From: Actinomycetota bacterium
GTDB taxonomy: Bacteria > Actinomycetota > Actinomycetes > Nanopelagicales > Nanopelagicaceae
Length of the DNA: 39,753 nt
Assembly (NCBI GenBank): GCA_015660815.1
Contig: JACSDF010000015.1
Span: 1 to 39,753, forward strand
Direction: 5' to 3'
The notes under the pieces were generated by a model, which saw only the letters and a program-made list of their open reading frames with translations, did no database searches and was not told where the DNA came from. Positions 17,941-26,112 of the stretch are shown piece after piece. A program made the position numbers and the translations under genes. The first letter of the stretch is position 1; each line of letters starts with the position of its first letter.

Positions 17941-18939
17941 TTATCGATCCAGAAGATTTTGTGTTGGTGAATACTTCTCACCCGAGCGACGTTTGGCAAT
18001 CGCACTCAACGCCTCAAGTACGACCCGGTTAGCCAAGATCGCGGTTATATCGGCGTTATCAAAGGCCGGTGCCACTTCTACGACATCTATACCGACTACT
18101 GGTAGTTCAAAACAGATTCGGCGAACCGCTTCAAGGAGTTCGCGGCTAGTCATTCCGCCAGGTTCGGGTGTTCCTGTACCTGGTGCCATTCCTGGATCCA
18201 CAACATCTATATCAACTGATAAAAATACGCCATCACAACCATCCATCAGAATTTCAAAAGATTCATCTAAAACCGTATTTAAACCACGATGGTGAATCTC
18301 AGTCATCTCATACGAGCGCATTCCTTGATCGCGCATCCAGTCCAACGTCTTTGGACTTGGCCAATAGCCACGAAGACCAAGTTGCAAGAATCGATCACCA
18401 CGCACCGCTCCACTTTCAATTAAGCGACGCATCGGAGTTCCATGGCCAACTAACGCTCCATTTTCATCGCTAGCGGTATCGGCATGGGCATCAAAGTGAA
18501 TCATGGAAATCTTCCCCTGGCCCCGATGACGTGCAATGCCGGCAACATCTGCCGATGTCACTGAATGATCTCCGCCTAGAATTAATGGAATTGCCCCCGC
18601 CCTTGAAATTTTTTCAGTAGCAACGGCCAGCGTTTCCAAAGATTTAACTAGATCTCGCCCTGGCATATCTAAATCACCTGCATCAACGACTTTCATTGTT
18701 TTCAATGCATCGATTCGAAGCGCAAGATGTGGACGCTCACCATCGTGCGGAAGGTAATCTCCACCACGAATTGCTTGTGGACCAAACTTTGCACCAGATC
18801 GATATGAAGTTCCGCTATCAATTGGAGCCCCAACTATTACTACATCGGCATCGGCGAAAGTAGATTCAATATCTAAATCGCACCGTTCGATTCCAAGAAA
18901 GGTAAAGTCAGGGCCATACATATTGCCGTGGTTGGTCAT
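17941..18939 (-). CDS. speB: Agmatinase / ureohydrolase family protein
   Basis: This 332-residue arginase-fold enzyme has a complete binuclear manganese site: GGDHS (122-126), DAHAD (150-154) and SVDIDVVDP (241-249). Its length and the MAPGTGTPEPGG loop fit agmatinase, which releases urea from agmatine to form putrescine, although guanidinobutyrase and related ureohydrolases share these motifs. The presence of a polyamine importer and amine/aldehyde oxidising genes upstream supports a polyamine role. It is directly joined to dxr downstream. A TATAAT box lies about 100 bases upstream at the end of the preceding gene. Confidence 0.85.
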   Translation of the reverse strand: MTNHGNMYGPDFTFLGIERCDLDIESTFADADVVIVGAPIDSGTSYRSGAKFGPQAIRGGDYLPHDGERPHLALRIDALKTMKVVDAGDLDMPGRDLVKSLETLAVATEKISRAGAIPLILGGDHSVTSADVAGIARHRGQGKISMIHFDAHADTASDENGALVGHGTPMRRLIESGAVRGDRFLQLGLRGYWPSPKTLDWMRDQGMRSYEMTEIHHRGLNTVLDESFEILMDGCDGVFLSVDIDVVDPGMAPGTGTPEPGGMTSRELLEAVRRICFELPVVGIDVVEVAPAFDNADITAILANRVVLEALSAIAKRRSGEKYSPTQNLLDR

Positions 18940-19034
18940 TGCTTAAGAATAGGCGTTAAAAGCGACATCCGATACCTCGTCATCAAGAAATGGCGTAGAA
19001 AGCTATTTTTTTGCCAACGATGAGGGTAAATAAA

Positions 19035-19040
19035 ATTATA
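19035..19040 (-). promoter_or_regulatory. Candidate -10 box upstream of the agmatinase-dxr unit
   Basis: TATAAT on the minus strand overlaps the stop codon of the upstream flavoprotein and lies about 96 bases from the agmatinase start. No good -35 is visible at the normal distance. The intervening 96 bases hold no other recognisable signal. Confidence 0.25.
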
Positions 19041-20190
19041 ACCATCTTCTCAAAACATTGAGTTCGAAAGCTACTTTTCCCCAATGTCTGAGTCGGCTAG
19101 GAGGTTTCATTGTGATTTCTGGTGCTGGCTGGGCATAGAAATTACCAGAGCCAAATGCTGCTTTGCCAGAACCGATCTCAATGAAGCAGCCACCATGTCC
19201 ATCAAATATTCCCACCGCCTCTTTACCATTTATTTTTGCAATGATTGAACCTGCAACGGCAAGTGCCTGCGCATGTGCAAAGACCCCTGCCCTAGGCAAT
19301 GGCTTACCGATACCTAGAAGAATTTGAGTATTATCTCCAATTGCATAAACATTATCGAACTCAGTTCTCAAAGTATTTGCATCTGCATGTATCCAGCCAT
19401 CAGGCTGTGCGAGTAGGGAATCTGAAATTACTCGTGGGGCTGCGATAGGTGGCATATAAACAAGTAGATCAGTTTTCTCATCTTCATCGCCAAAATAAAT
19501 CTTCCCGTATTCAACGCCAGTAATTTGCACAGCAGGTCGGTAATCGATGCTCCGACTGGTAAGAATACTTTTTACTGCCTCAGAAACATTTTTGCCTGCA
19601 GTAGGCATCGGGGCTGGCTCTGCAGTACGTAACAAAACCTGAACTTTATCTCGAACTCCACGTTTACGAAGCCCTGAATCGATTAGTAAAGCGGCCTCAT
19701 ATGGAGCGGCTGGGCATTTATACAACGGCGAAGAGGTGACAACGGTAATCCGTCCTGATTTTAAATTCTCTAGCTCTTTGCGAAGTTTTTGTGCACCATT
19801 CAATGTTGCAAAAGTATGGCCGAACTCCGCTAAACCTAATACTCGATCAGTGGCCCAATCTGCTCCAAGAGTCACGATGAGGTGATCTGCATGGATATTC
19901 TTTCCTGAAACTTTTACAACTCGAGTCAGCGGATCAATAAATTCTACCGTTCCGATTACAACTTCAATTCCACGTCGCTCAATTCTTTTAAGTGGTCTCG
20001 TAACTTGTTTAGGTTCACGTGAACCGTTCATAACCCAGAGATATGAGGCTGCAAATGAAAAGTCCTCTTCTCTATTTATTAGAACGATCCGGTGCCTACG
20101 ATCTAAGTGCTTGCGCAATCGATTTGCAGCTGCTACTCCACCAACTCCTCCACCAAGGATGAGAACTGTTTGGCTCGAAGCTTTTCCCAT
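19036..20190 (-). CDS. Sulfide:quinone oxidoreductase / flavocytochrome c sulfide dehydrogenase-like flavoprotein
   Basis: This 384-residue flavoprotein begins with the FAD motif ILGGGVGGVAAANRL (11-25) and has a second dinucleotide region and the FAD-closing YAIGDNTQIL (282-291). Two cysteines sit at 159 (LYKCPAAPYE) and 335 (HGGCFIEIG). These are the two positions of the catalytic disulfide in SQR and FCSD-type enzymes. The C-terminal RLRHWGKVAFELNVLRRWL resembles the membrane-attaching tail of SQRs. It overlaps the DsrE-like gene by one base, so the two are translationally coupled. A role in sulfide or persulfide oxidation is likely, with the acceptor unknown. Confidence 0.8.
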   Translation of the reverse strand: MGKASSQTVLILGGGVGGVAAANRLRKHLDRRHRIVLINREEDFSFAASYLWVMNGSREPKQVTRPLKRIERRGIEVVIGTVEFIDPLTRVVKVSGKNIHADHLIVTLGADWATDRVLGLAEFGHTFATLNGAQKLRKELENLKSGRITVVTSSPLYKCPAAPYEAALLIDSGLRKRGVRDKVQVLLRTAEPAPMPTAGKNVSEAVKSILTSRSIDYRPAVQITGVEYGKIYFGDEDEKTDLLVYMPPIAAPRVISDSLLAQPDGWIHADANTLRTEFDNVYAIGDNTQILLGIGKPLPRAGVFAHAQALAVAGSIIAKINGKEAVGIFDGHGGCFIEIGSGKAAFGSGNFYAQPAPEITMKPPSRLRHWGKVAFELNVLRRWL

Positions 20191-20540
20191 TAGAAGACCA
20201 ATACCTTGTCAGCAGCCAGAGTATGGTCTGCCAAAGAATCCATAGTGCTTCGTTTTGAACCTTCGATAAGCATTTCATCGGAGATTCCACGGGCATCCAT
20301 GCAAGTTCCGCAGCATTCAATTACACCACTATTGCGGTGAACGATTGAGAGCATGCGATCAAGTTTGTAGTATCCATCCGGAGTTTTTTGATTCTGCATT
20401 GCTGCAGTGACACCGTCACCCATCAAAAAGATTGTGACACTTACTCCATCACGTTTAACTAGAGTTCCGGCCAAACGTATTGCGTTAAATGTAGAGTCCA
20501 AACCATAAGCCGAACCGTTAATAACGAATAAAATATTCAT
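20190..20540 (-). CDS. DsrE/DsrF-like family protein
   Basis: This 116-residue protein has the DsrE-like fold signature: an N-terminal ILFVINGSAYG strand-loop, a central ABC-like VTIFLMGDGV strand and a cysteine-bearing GVIECCGTCMDARG segment at about residues 73-86. DsrE-type proteins carry persulfide sulfur on a conserved cysteine, and pairing with an SQR-like enzyme suggests it accepts or relays sulfane sulfur. It is the first gene of a two-gene unit with its own promoter-like sequence. Function is inferred from fold and neighbour only. Confidence 0.78.
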   Translation of the reverse strand: MNILFVINGSAYGLDSTFNAIRLAGTLVKRDGVSVTIFLMGDGVTAAMQNQKTPDGYYKLDRMLSIVHRNSGVIECCGTCMDARGISDEMLIEGSKRSTMDSLADHTLAADKVLVF

Positions 20541-20562
20541 AATTCTTCTCTTTTCCGTTTTT

Positions 20563-20592
20563 ATTTTACTCCTTAGTATTGAGTTCTTGCAA
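20563..20592 (-). promoter_or_regulatory. Candidate promoter of the DsrE-SQR pair
   Basis: On the minus strand TTGCAA (20587-20592) and TAAAAT (20563-20568) are 18 bases apart, within the 90-base gap downstream of the amine oxidoreductase gene. The predicted transcript would start about 15 bases before the DsrE ribosome site (AGAGAAG). Predicted by eye. Confidence 0.45.
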
Positions 20593-20630
20593 TAAGCTCC
20601 TAAAATTGAAAGTAGGCAAAATCTCTGTTT

Positions 20631-22043
20631 TTAAGAATCGAAACCTAAGCCCAAAAAATCCAGAAGTTTGAGCCATAGATTGCGCTTGCCGCCCTTTTCA
20701 TCGGCCCTATTTATTGACCATTGCGTTAGGCGAATAAAGAAAAATCTAAATGGCTCAGGTGGGAAAGGCCATGGCTTTTTTCTAACCATTTCAAGACGAG
20801 TTCGTTCATTATCAACGCCATCTAATAAGTCGAGCATTACTTGTGCACCAAAACGTGTTGAGGCTACTCCAAGACCTGTATATCCCATTACATAAGCAAC
20901 GCGGCCCCGAAATGCTTTGCCCCAAAAAGGTGAAAAGCGGGAGCAGGTATCAATTGCACCACCCCAACCATGTGTGAATTTAATCCCCTTGAGCTGCGGG
21001 AAAGTTTCTAAGAAAGCCTCTGCCAGATGGGCATAAGTCTGTGCATCCGATTCATATTCTTGACGCACTTTTCCTCGGAAATTATAAATTGCATCATAAC
21101 CGCCCCACAAAATCTCATTATCCTTCGTCATTCGATAATAGTGGAATTGATTACCAGCATCAGATAAACCTTCGCGCCCTTTCCAACCAATTGAATCCAA
21201 TTGCTCGCGCGTCAAAGGCTCTGTTACTAATTGGAAATCATAAACAGGCACAACATATTTATGTGCACGTCTGACCAGTGATTTAAATACATTTGTTGCA
21301 AGTGCAATTTTTTGGGCATACACACTTCCGTAAGGTGTGTGAACAATCATGCCGCTATTAGTTCGCTCTAACCATTCAACATGAGTATTTTCAAAGATCT
21401 TAACGCCAAGTTTTATACACACTCGCTCTAAACCCCACACTAAACGTGCAGGATCAACAAGCGCAGTGCCATCTGGATCCCACAACGCTCCTTTATAGAG
21501 AGGAGATTTAACACGTGCTTGAATTTGGTTTTGATCCAAGAGTTCAACATTGTCGCCGAATGAGTTTCGCAGACCCGCCTCTTCAATCATCGACTCCATT
21601 TGCCATTCTTCTATTGCGACACGGAGCTCACCGTTCCATTCAAAATCACACTCAATGCCATATTTTTTAATTGTGGATTCAATGCCATCTAAATTTTCAC
21701 GGCCCATACGTTCGATAATCGCCATCTCATCTTTAAAACGGTTATAACCATTCATAAATCCATGCGTAAGTGAGTAGCTACAAAAACCACCGTTTCGCCC
21801 TGATGCCCCAGCGCCGGTTTCGCGTTGCTCGAGCAGAATTACTTCACGCTCTGGATTCTGCTCTTTTGCCAAAATGGCGGTCCACAGACCCGTATAACCA
21901 GCTCCGACAATGCATAAATCAGTTGTGGCATCACCGATTAACGTTGCATGCGGCAGAGGCTCTAGTGGATCTTCATCTAGCCAGTACAAAGCTGGCTGCA
22001 TATGTGAGAGGTGTTTAAGAATTGAGGGATCGATGGTTGCCAT
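20631..22043 (-). CDS. FAD-dependent amine oxidoreductase (PuuB/DadA-like, DAO family)
   Basis: This 470-residue DAO-family protein has the FAD site DLCIVGAGYTGLWTAILA (about 42-59) followed by VILLEQRETGAGASGRNGG (68-86), a signature shared with gamma-glutamylputrescine oxidase PuuB and related enzymes, and a late GYTGLGVASTRFGAQVM block. It sits at the end of the aldH-potDABC run, so oxidation of putrescine or gamma-glutamyl-putrescine to an aldehyde is the likely job. No gamma-glutamylputrescine synthetase (PuuA) is present in the window, so direct amine oxidation is an alternative. Confidence 0.82.
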   Translation of the reverse strand: MATIDPSILKHLSHMQPALYWLDEDPLEPLPHATLIGDATTDLCIVGAGYTGLWTAILAKEQNPEREVILLEQRETGAGASGRNGGFCSYSLTHGFMNGYNRFKDEMAIIERMGRENLDGIESTIKKYGIECDFEWNGELRVAIEEWQMESMIEEAGLRNSFGDNVELLDQNQIQARVKSPLYKGALWDPDGTALVDPARLVWGLERVCIKLGVKIFENTHVEWLERTNSGMIVHTPYGSVYAQKIALATNVFKSLVRRAHKYVVPVYDFQLVTEPLTREQLDSIGWKGREGLSDAGNQFHYYRMTKDNEILWGGYDAIYNFRGKVRQEYESDAQTYAHLAEAFLETFPQLKGIKFTHGWGGAIDTCSRFSPFWGKAFRGRVAYVMGYTGLGVASTRFGAQVMLDLLDGVDNERTRLEMVRKKPWPFPPEPFRFFFIRLTQWSINRADEKGGKRNLWLKLLDFLGLGFDS

Positions 22044-22061
22044 ATGGATACGAAGGCGAGT

Positions 22062-22898
22062 TTAGCGCGCTTTTTTACGACTTACCAACTGTCCTGCGAT
22101 AACTATCGCTAAAGCTAGAAAAAACATTGCAGAGCCTATGACGTTGGCCTGGGCAGGTATGCCGCGTGCGGCCGATACATAGACAAACTTTGGAAAAGTC
22201 GTCATTGTTCCCGAGTTGAAGTTCGTGATAATAAAATCATCGAAGGACAGTGAGAAAGCAAGTAAGGCGGCGGCGGCGATTCCAGGGGCAACCAATGGAA
22301 GTGTTACACGGCGAAAAGTCTCAACTTCATTGGCATATAAATCCATTGCTGCTTGTTCTAAACGAGGATCAAGGCTGGCAATTCGCGCCTTAACTGTAAC
22401 TACGACAAAAGAAATACAGAAAACTACGTGTGCAATTACCGTCGGCCAAAAACCTGGATTAACTTTGAAGACCAAGAAAAGTGAGAGTAGGGATGCACCT
22501 AAAACAATCTCAGGAGTCGCCATCGGTAAGAAAATAAGAAGGTTAGAGCTTGAACGACCTGCAAATTTATAACGAGCAATTGCAAAGGCAATCATTGTTC
22601 CAAGAATCGTAGAAAAGACGGTGGCTAAAAATCCAATTTTTATTGAGTTGCCAAGCGCTTCACAAATCTGTGGAGCCCCGCACGGGTTCTGCCAATTGTC
22701 AAAAGTAAACCCCTTCCAAATCAAATTACTCTTTCCAGAGTCATTAAATGAAAATGCGAAGGTATAGGCAACTGGAATAAATAGATAACTAAAACCAAAA
22801 AACATATAAATTCGTAGAAGATTTCTTCCGAACCAACGCGAAAGTCTGGCGTTTAATGGAATCGTCGGAATAGTTGCGGCAACGGTTTTAGTACTCAT
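22062..22898 (-). CDS. potC: Spermidine/putrescine ABC transporter permease (PotC type)
   Basis: This 278-residue inner membrane permease has about six membrane segments. The cytoplasmic EAA loop, which docks on the ATPase, is AAMDLYANEVETFRRVTLPLVAPGI (around residues 185-209), and the SFSLSFDDFIITNFNSG stretch after it is characteristic of PotC. It overlaps potB by four bases (ATGA), and the order potD-potA-potB-potC is the usual polyamine importer set. Confidence 0.93.
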   Translation of the reverse strand: MSTKTVAATIPTIPLNARLSRWFGRNLLRIYMFFGFSYLFIPVAYTFAFSFNDSGKSNLIWKGFTFDNWQNPCGAPQICEALGNSIKIGFLATVFSTILGTMIAFAIARYKFAGRSSSNLLIFLPMATPEIVLGASLLSLFLVFKVNPGFWPTVIAHVVFCISFVVVTVKARIASLDPRLEQAAMDLYANEVETFRRVTLPLVAPGIAAAALLAFSLSFDDFIITNFNSGTMTTFPKFVYVSAARGIPAQANVIGSAMFFLALAIVIAGQLVSRKKAR

Positions 22899-23755
22899 AC
22901 CAATTCGTCCGTTCCGGCTTTTCGAATATAGAGAGTTACAAGAATCAATATTGCTACCATCAAAGTAAATGAGAGCGCCGCGGCCGTCGGATAGTCAACA
23001 ATCTTGAAATAACGTGACTCAATTACATTACCAATCATCTTTGTATTAGGACTTCCGAGAATGGCGGCATTTACATAGTCACCAGCGGCCGGAATAAATG
23101 TCAGTAAGGTACCGGCGACGACTCCGGGCATCGAAAGCGGAACGGTAACTTTGCGGAAAGTTGTGATCGCATTGGCATAAAGATCTCCGGAGGCCTCAAT
23201 TGTGCGCGGATCGATACGCTCAAGAGATGCATATAAAGGCAGGGTCATAAATGGCAGGAAGTTATACGTCATACCTGCAACTACTGCGATTGAAGTCGAT
23301 GTGATTGTCGTTTGCTCACCCATTAAATTTAGAGAGCGCAGCGTTGGAACCAAGAATCCCTCTTCACCAAGGATTTGTTTCCATGCAACAGTACGAAGCA
23401 AAAACGATGTAAAGAATGGTGCAACAACTAGTACCAACAAAATATTCTTATACTTTCCTGATTTAAATGCGATTGCATAAGCAAGTGGATATGCGATTGC
23501 TAGAGCAAAGACCGTCGCCAAACTTGCATAGATGAATGAGCGACCAAATTGTTCTTTATTTTCGAGAAAGGCATTGATGTAGTTACTAAATGCAAAGCTC
23601 TGTTCGTATTGACCGGTATCACCACCAACAATGGCAGTCTGCGTCGATGTCTGTGCAAGGTTGATAATCGGCAATATAAAAAAGGTAAAGAGGAAAGCAA
23701 AACCTGGAAGTAACAAAAGATAGGGAACAGGCACCTTTGGCAAGGTCATGCTCAT
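22895..23755 (-). CDS. potB: Spermidine/putrescine ABC transporter permease (PotB type)
   Basis: This 286-residue permease starts with a membrane segment (YLLLLPGFAFLFTFFILPIIN) and has the EAA loop at SGDLYANAITTFRKVTVPLSMPGV, followed by TLLTFIPAAGDYVNAAILGS, a PotB-type motif. The ATG overlaps the potA stop by one base (TAATG), and its stop overlaps potC. It forms the membrane channel with PotC. Confidence 0.93.
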   Translation of the reverse strand: MSMTLPKVPVPYLLLLPGFAFLFTFFILPIINLAQTSTQTAIVGGDTGQYEQSFAFSNYINAFLENKEQFGRSFIYASLATVFALAIAYPLAYAIAFKSGKYKNILLVLVVAPFFTSFLLRTVAWKQILGEEGFLVPTLRSLNLMGEQTTITSTSIAVVAGMTYNFLPFMTLPLYASLERIDPRTIEASGDLYANAITTFRKVTVPLSMPGVVAGTLLTFIPAAGDYVNAAILGSPNTKMIGNVIESRYFKIVDYPTAAALSFTLMVAILILVTLYIRKAGTDELV

Positions 23756-24900
23756 TACTCGCTAATCTCGTCTGGATTTACTTCTGTTCCGGCCTCAATA
23801 TCTTCATCTCCTCGAAGACCAAAAGTAAAGTTAGGCTCCCAAGAAATAATCACTTCTTCGCCTTTATTAAATGGGGGCACCCCATCATCGTTTTGTTCAA
23901 AGACCATCAACTCTTGTCCCCATGGCATTGCAACTACATACTGCGTGCTCACGCCAATATATGAAACATCTTCGATCCGCCCACCAGTTAAAATGTTGCC
24001 ACGCACTGCCGAACCTGTTCGGGAGATGCGGAATTTCTCGGGGCGTATTCCGGCATAAAGGGAGCTATCAATGGCATGAGAGCGCGACTTCGGCATAGAA
24101 ATCTTTTGGCCAAAGAGATCGATAACTAAATTATCCCCATCATTTCCATCAATCTTTCCCTTAATCAGATTTGACTGACCAAGAAAGTTTGCAACAAATG
24201 CAGTCTCTGGATCATCATATAAATCAGCCGGCGAGCCCATCTGCTCAATCTTGCCCTCGTTCATAACTGCGATTGTGTCGGCCATTGTCATAGCCTCTTC
24301 TTGATCGTGAGTTACGTGCACAAAAGTGAGACCGACCTCGCGTTGAATCCACTTGAGTTCGATCTGCATTTGACGGCGCAGTTTCAGATCAAGTGCACCA
24401 AGCGGCTCATCCAAAAGTAAGAGTGCTGGTCGATTAACTATTGCACGTGCAAGTGCAATGCGCTGTTGTTGGCCACCGGATAACTGTGTTGGCTTGCGCT
24501 CGGCAAGGTGAGGAAGTTCAATAAGATTAAGCACTTTATCTACCTGCTCTTTAACATCTTTAACTCCGCGCCGGCGTAAACCAAATGCGATATTTTCAAA
24601 GATAGTTAAATGCGGAAAGAGCGCATAGTTTTGAAAAACGGTATTGATGGGACGTTGATAAGGACGGGTCGTAGTTATGTCGGTATCGCCTAAATGAATA
24701 CTTCCAACCGTTGGCTCTTCAAGACCTGCAACCATGCGAAGCGTCGTTGTTTTACCGCAGCCCGATGGACCAAGGAGAGCGAAAAAAGAGCCCTTAGGAA
24801 TCGTTAACGTTAAATCATCAACAGCTTTAAAATCACCGTAAGACTTGGTGATTCGTGTTAAGCGTAAATCCCCGCGTGCGGCAATTGGATCAATTGCCAC
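23755..24900 (-). CDS. potA: Spermidine/putrescine ABC transporter ATPase (PotA type)
   Basis: This 381-residue ATPase has Walker A GPSGCGKTT (44-52), the Q-loop at VFQNYALFPH, the signature LSGGQQQR (140-147), Walker B LLLLDEP (160-166) and the switch histidine in VTHDQEEA. A C-terminal TOBE domain (from about 290) fits the PotA/CysA/MalK group. The start is GTG at 24900, overlapping the potD stop (TAG/GTG). It energises import through PotB/PotC. Confidence 0.95.
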   Translation of the reverse strand: MAIDPIAARGDLRLTRITKSYGDFKAVDDLTLTIPKGSFFALLGPSGCGKTTTLRMVAGLEEPTVGSIHLGDTDITTTRPYQRPINTVFQNYALFPHLTIFENIAFGLRRRGVKDVKEQVDKVLNLIELPHLAERKPTQLSGGQQQRIALARAIVNRPALLLLDEPLGALDLKLRRQMQIELKWIQREVGLTFVHVTHDQEEAMTMADTIAVMNEGKIEQMGSPADLYDDPETAFVANFLGQSNLIKGKIDGNDGDNLVIDLFGQKISMPKSRSHAIDSSLYAGIRPEKFRISRTGSAVRGNILTGGRIEDVSYIGVSTQYVVAMPWGQELMVFEQNDDGVPPFNKGEEVIISWEPNFTFGLRGDEDIEAGTEVNPDEISE

Positions 24901-26072
24901 TAATTGCCTTGGGCCTGCTGAAACGCCTCGGCCCAGGTTGACTCTTCTGCTGGGGTCAATGAGCGAAATACATTCAATCGAGAAGAAGTATTTTCGCTAG
25001 GGAAAATGTACTCACTCGTTGCAAGCTCAGGTGCAATCTTTTCCATCTCAGCTTGTGCGCCTTGAACTGGACATACATAGTTAACGTAAGCGGCAACTTC
25101 GGCGGCAACTGCAGGATCGTAGTAATAATTGATTAATTTTTCGCCATTTGTCTTGCCTGTTGGTGACGCCGTGGATGGAATCATCAAGTTATCACCTGAG
25201 ATTGTTCCGCCCGACTCAGGAATTGCAAAGTCGAACTTGCCCTCATTCTCATTTGCGAGAATGAACATATCCCCTGACCAGCCAATAACCGCGGTTGCAT
25301 CTCCTGAAGTTAAATCTTCAGCATATTCATTGCCTTTAACTCCACGAATCCAACCATCGGAAATCTTGCCCGCCATGAAATCAACGGCGTTCATAAATTC
25401 ATCTTCAGTGACCTTTGTAATATCTACACCCTGAGCAAGAAGAATGACACCAATCGTGTCACGCATTTCTGACAGTACAACGATTTTGCCCTTGTTCTGT
25501 GGTGCAAAGAGATCATCGAGAGTACGTATGCCCTTTGGATTCTTTTCAGTATTCCACCCAAAGCCAGCCATAATGCCCTGCCACGTTAGTGTTGATTCGC
25601 GCATTGGATCATACGACGGAGATTTAAGTGAGTCCAAAATATTTCCCGCATTTGGAATATTTGCTAAATCAAATTTCTGTGTGTACCCAAGACGAATCCA
25701 TCGCGCCGCCATCCAGTCAGTTGGTGTGACTACGTCATAGCCAATGTCTTCGCCAAGCTTAAGTTGTGCCTGCACTTTTCCAAAGAACTCATCGTTGTCG
25801 TTGTAATCTTCAAAGTACTGGGCATCGATTCCAGTTGACTCAGAGAATTTAACAAGCGTTGGATATGTTTTGCTCTCCTCATCGAAATCTAAATACAAAG
25901 GCCAGTTGCCCCAGCGGACAATATTTTCTGCCGCTGAATCACCGCCGCCGCCACACGCTGCTAGTAATCCGACAGCTCCTAATCCGCCTGCGCCTGCAAG
26001 AACACTTCTGCGCGAAATGCGAGCGCCAAGAATTGAACGTGCCTCTGGTGAGATTGATCGCTCTGTGGCCAT
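24900..26072 (-). CDS. potD: Polyamine ABC transporter substrate-binding lipoprotein (PotD/PotF type)
   Basis: This is a 390-residue extracytoplasmic binding protein. The N-terminus has twin arginines (residues 21-22, SRRSVLAG) and a lipobox ending at Cys40 (LLAAC followed by a Gly run), so it is probably a Tat-exported lipoprotein. The mature part shows the PotD/F pattern: the NWPLYLDFDEE start, YDVVTPTDWMAARWI, TLDDLFAPQNKGKIVVL and the late INYYYDP segment. The ATG is preceded by AAGGAG at nine bases. Specificity between putrescine and spermidine is not resolved. Confidence 0.92.
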   Translation of the reverse strand: MATERSISPEARSILGARISRRSVLAGAGGLGAVGLLAACGGGGDSAAENIVRWGNWPLYLDFDEESKTYPTLVKFSESTGIDAQYFEDYNDNDEFFGKVQAQLKLGEDIGYDVVTPTDWMAARWIRLGYTQKFDLANIPNAGNILDSLKSPSYDPMRESTLTWQGIMAGFGWNTEKNPKGIRTLDDLFAPQNKGKIVVLSEMRDTIGVILLAQGVDITKVTEDEFMNAVDFMAGKISDGWIRGVKGNEYAEDLTSGDATAVIGWSGDMFILANENEGKFDFAIPESGGTISGDNLMIPSTASPTGKTNGEKLINYYYDPAVAAEVAAYVNYVCPVQGAQAEMEKIAPELATSEYIFPSENTSSRLNVFRSLTPAEESTWAEAFQQAQGN

Positions 26073-26112
26073 GCTGGTTTACTCCTTAGTCTGTGAGGTT
26101 CTGGCGCAAATT

